Origin: Pseudomonas psychrophila
Lineage (GTDB): Bacteria; Pseudomonadota; Gammaproteobacteria; Pseudomonadales; Pseudomonadaceae
Direction: 5' to 3'
DNA length: 64,000 nt
NCBI RefSeq assembly: GCF_001043005.1
Contig: NZ_JYKZ01000001.1
Span: 434,001-498,000 of the forward strand
Below the pieces are notes generated by a model, which was not told the DNA's origin, did no database searches, and was given only the letters and a program-made list of their open reading frames with translations. Shown piece after piece: positions 62,792-64,000 of this stretch. How positions within the stretch are numbered: the first letter of the stretch is position 1; every line of letters begins with the position of its first letter. The position numbers and the translations under genes were made by a program.

Positions 62792-63739
62792 GTGCTTACA
62801 TTAATTACTGGCGCGGGCGGTTTCGTGGGTAGTGCGCTCATTGAGCACTTACTCCGCGATGCTGGTCCAGATGACCGGATCCTGGCATCGGACCTCGCGT
62901 TCCACCAGGCTCCGGTGGACCCCCGGGTGCAGCACGTGGTCGGCGGTTTGACCGAGCGAAAGGTGCTGGAACAGCTACTGAGTCATCCCGCCGATACAGT
63001 TTTTCATTTGGCAACCGTAGCTGGCCGTCAATCGGTCGATGACTTTGCACTCGGAAAAGCCACCAACCTAGATGCCACCATAGAGTTACTGGAGGGCATT
63101 CGCCGACAAGGCCACAGCCCTAGGTTTGTCTTTGCCAGCTCAGCGGCAGTCTTCTCCAGTCCTTGGCCGGTGGAGATCAACGATGCAACGTTGCCCAATC
63201 CAGGCATCAGCTATGCCACGCATAAATTGGTCTGTGAGCATCTCATCAATGACTACAGCCGCGCAGGGTTCCTTGACGGGCTGGCACTCCGGCTTCCCGG
63301 CATTATCGCCCGCCCTGCGGGCTCACAAACCATGTTATCGGCGTTTCTCAGCGATGTGTTCTATGCCGCTCGCGCCCATCAGCCATTTATCTTGCCGATG
63401 GCTGCTGATGCCGGGACCTGGGTAATGTCGGTGAAGGCTTGTGTCGAAAACCTAGCCCATGCTGCACGCTTTACAGGTGAGCTACCAGCCAGGCGCAACT
63501 GGACCCTGCCCGCGCTGTATGTCCAGATGCAGGCTTTGATTGACGCATTGGCGGAGTTCTATGGCGAGCATGTACATGGCTTGATTACGTGTGAAGGTAA
63601 TAGCGCCGTCGAAGCTATCTTCAGGCAACCACCGTTGGCTGCTGAGGGAGCGCGACAGCTGGGCTTCATCGGCGATGACTCAGTACAAATGCTGATTCAG
63701 AACGTTATCTCCGCAAACCCCGCACTCACCCTCGGTTAG
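62792..63739 (+). CDS. NAD-dependent epimerase/dehydratase-family (extended SDR)
   Basis: A 315-residue extended SDR beginning with GTG: ITGAGGFVGSALIEHLL is the NAD loop, FHLATVAG, FASSAAVFS and Y-A-T-H-K (SYATHKLVCEHL) give the catalytic triad. The C-terminal domain recalls D-erythronate dehydrogenase (DenD)-like proteins. AAGGAGG at 62778-62784 supports the GTG start; the upstream extension lies inside the previous gene. It is last in the operon; the substrate is unknown. Confidence 0.85.
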   Translation: MLTLITGAGGFVGSALIEHLLRDAGPDDRILASDLAFHQAPVDPRVQHVVGGLTERKVLEQLLSHPADTVFHLATVAGRQSVDDFALGKATNLDATIELLEGIRRQGHSPRFVFASSAAVFSSPWPVEINDATLPNPGISYATHKLVCEHLINDYSRAGFLDGLALRLPGIIARPAGSQTMLSAFLSDVFYAARAHQPFILPMAADAGTWVMSVKACVENLAHAARFTGELPARRNWTLPALYVQMQALIDALAEFYGEHVHGLITCEGNSAVEAIFRQPPLAAEGARQLGFIGDDSVQMLIQNVISANPALTLG

Positions 63740-63751
63740 GTATTTGGAGAA

Positions 63752-63785
63752 CTTGCTGCCTCGTCGGGAGCGCAGCAAGCTTTTT
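63752..63785 (+). terminator. Rho-independent terminator of the rightward operon
   Basis: CTTGCTGC/GCAGCAAG arms (63752-63759 and 63772-63779) followed by CTTTTTC, 13 bases after the epimerase stop. The remaining 215 bases to the window end show no supported gene. Confidence 0.85.
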
Positions 63786-64000
63786 CTTCTCGGCGTAAAT
63801 GGCGGCGTCGATGCCACTCGGGCACTGCTGCGCAACTTTAGCCATTCCCCCATCAATTGATCAGTAGCAGGCACTTGTTCTGTTACCTGCCTACCTGCAC
63901 CGACGCGGCATCCCCACTGGCCGCCACTATCTGCTGATAGGTGACCTGATCCTCATTACTCAAAAGAATGCATCTGACTGATGGGTAATCCCCCTACCAC

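Noticed and set aside
1..64000. CRISPR array, rRNA, tRNA, integrase or attachment site
   Set aside because: I looked for regularly spaced repeats, tRNA-like cloverleaf ends and a tyrosine recombinase and found none; the ICE ends must lie outside the window.

Overview
The window reads as the conserved transfer half of a genomic-island-type integrative conjugative element (ICE) of the PAGI-2 / ICEclc / PFGI-1 class from Pseudomonas or a close gammaproteobacterial relative, followed by a laterally acquired catabolic cargo region. The assignment rests on a nearly complete, correctly ordered set of PFL_46xx/47xx-type ICE families. No integrase, tRNA or attachment site lies in the window, so both ends of the element are outside it.

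Positions 1-15500 hold the DNA-processing and accessory module: a PFL_4669-type protein, a DUF3158 protein, SSB, a GHKL ATPase with a central HEXXH motif, topoisomerase III, DUF3085, DUF3577 and DUF932 proteins and several unnamed ICE proteins. Many of these genes stand alone with long structured leaders, and several end in rho-independent terminators. A PAPS-reductase-like gene here is broken, and two small genes may be. About 1.6 kb after topB carries strong hairpins and no convincing intact gene. A four-hairpin RNA-like leader element, with base changes that keep the stems paired, occurs at 10155, 12633 and 31947.

Positions 15500-40800 hold the mating-pair formation and DNA transfer genes: PilL-like lipoprotein, TIGR03759, lytic transglycosylase, TIGR03765, TraD, TIGR03747, RAQPRD protein, TIGR03758/03745/03750/03746/03749/03752/03751, the TraC-type ATPase, a DsbA-like protein, RadC, TIGR03757/03756/03755, TraG and DUF3742, ending with a MobH-type relaxase. 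Most genes overlap by 4 to about 20 bases, as expected of long operons. Two toxin-antitoxin loci sit inside on the minus strand: an intact-looking hipBA pair (21.5-23.2 kb) and prlF-yhaV (37.9-38.7 kb), whose toxin has an in-frame stop. A four-tract G-run lies just before the relaxase gene.

Positions 40800-63800 are cargo. The junction contains gene debris (a solute-binding protein fragment and a Dabb-domain fragment) and a complete 1196-bp IS5-type element with a CTAG target duplication. Two gene sets then diverge from about 54 kb. Leftward run a serine hydrolase, DUF1329, DUF1302, a YCF48-like protein, an MMPL/RND transporter and an SDR. Rightward run a 917-residue MalT-type LuxR regulator, a CYP199-like cytochrome P450, a phthalate-dioxygenase-type reductase, a class A flavin monooxygenase, an SDR, a truncated Rieske oxygenase, a CmcJ/NvfI-like oxidoreductase and an NAD-dependent epimerase, closed by a terminator. 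Recurrent CCTATCT half-sites, one of them a perfect palindrome, lie upstream of the regulator, the hydrolase, the P450, the reductase and a small secreted ORF, suggesting one regulon. The enzymes point to uptake and oxidation of a hydrophobic, probably aromatic or terpenoid compound that I cannot name.
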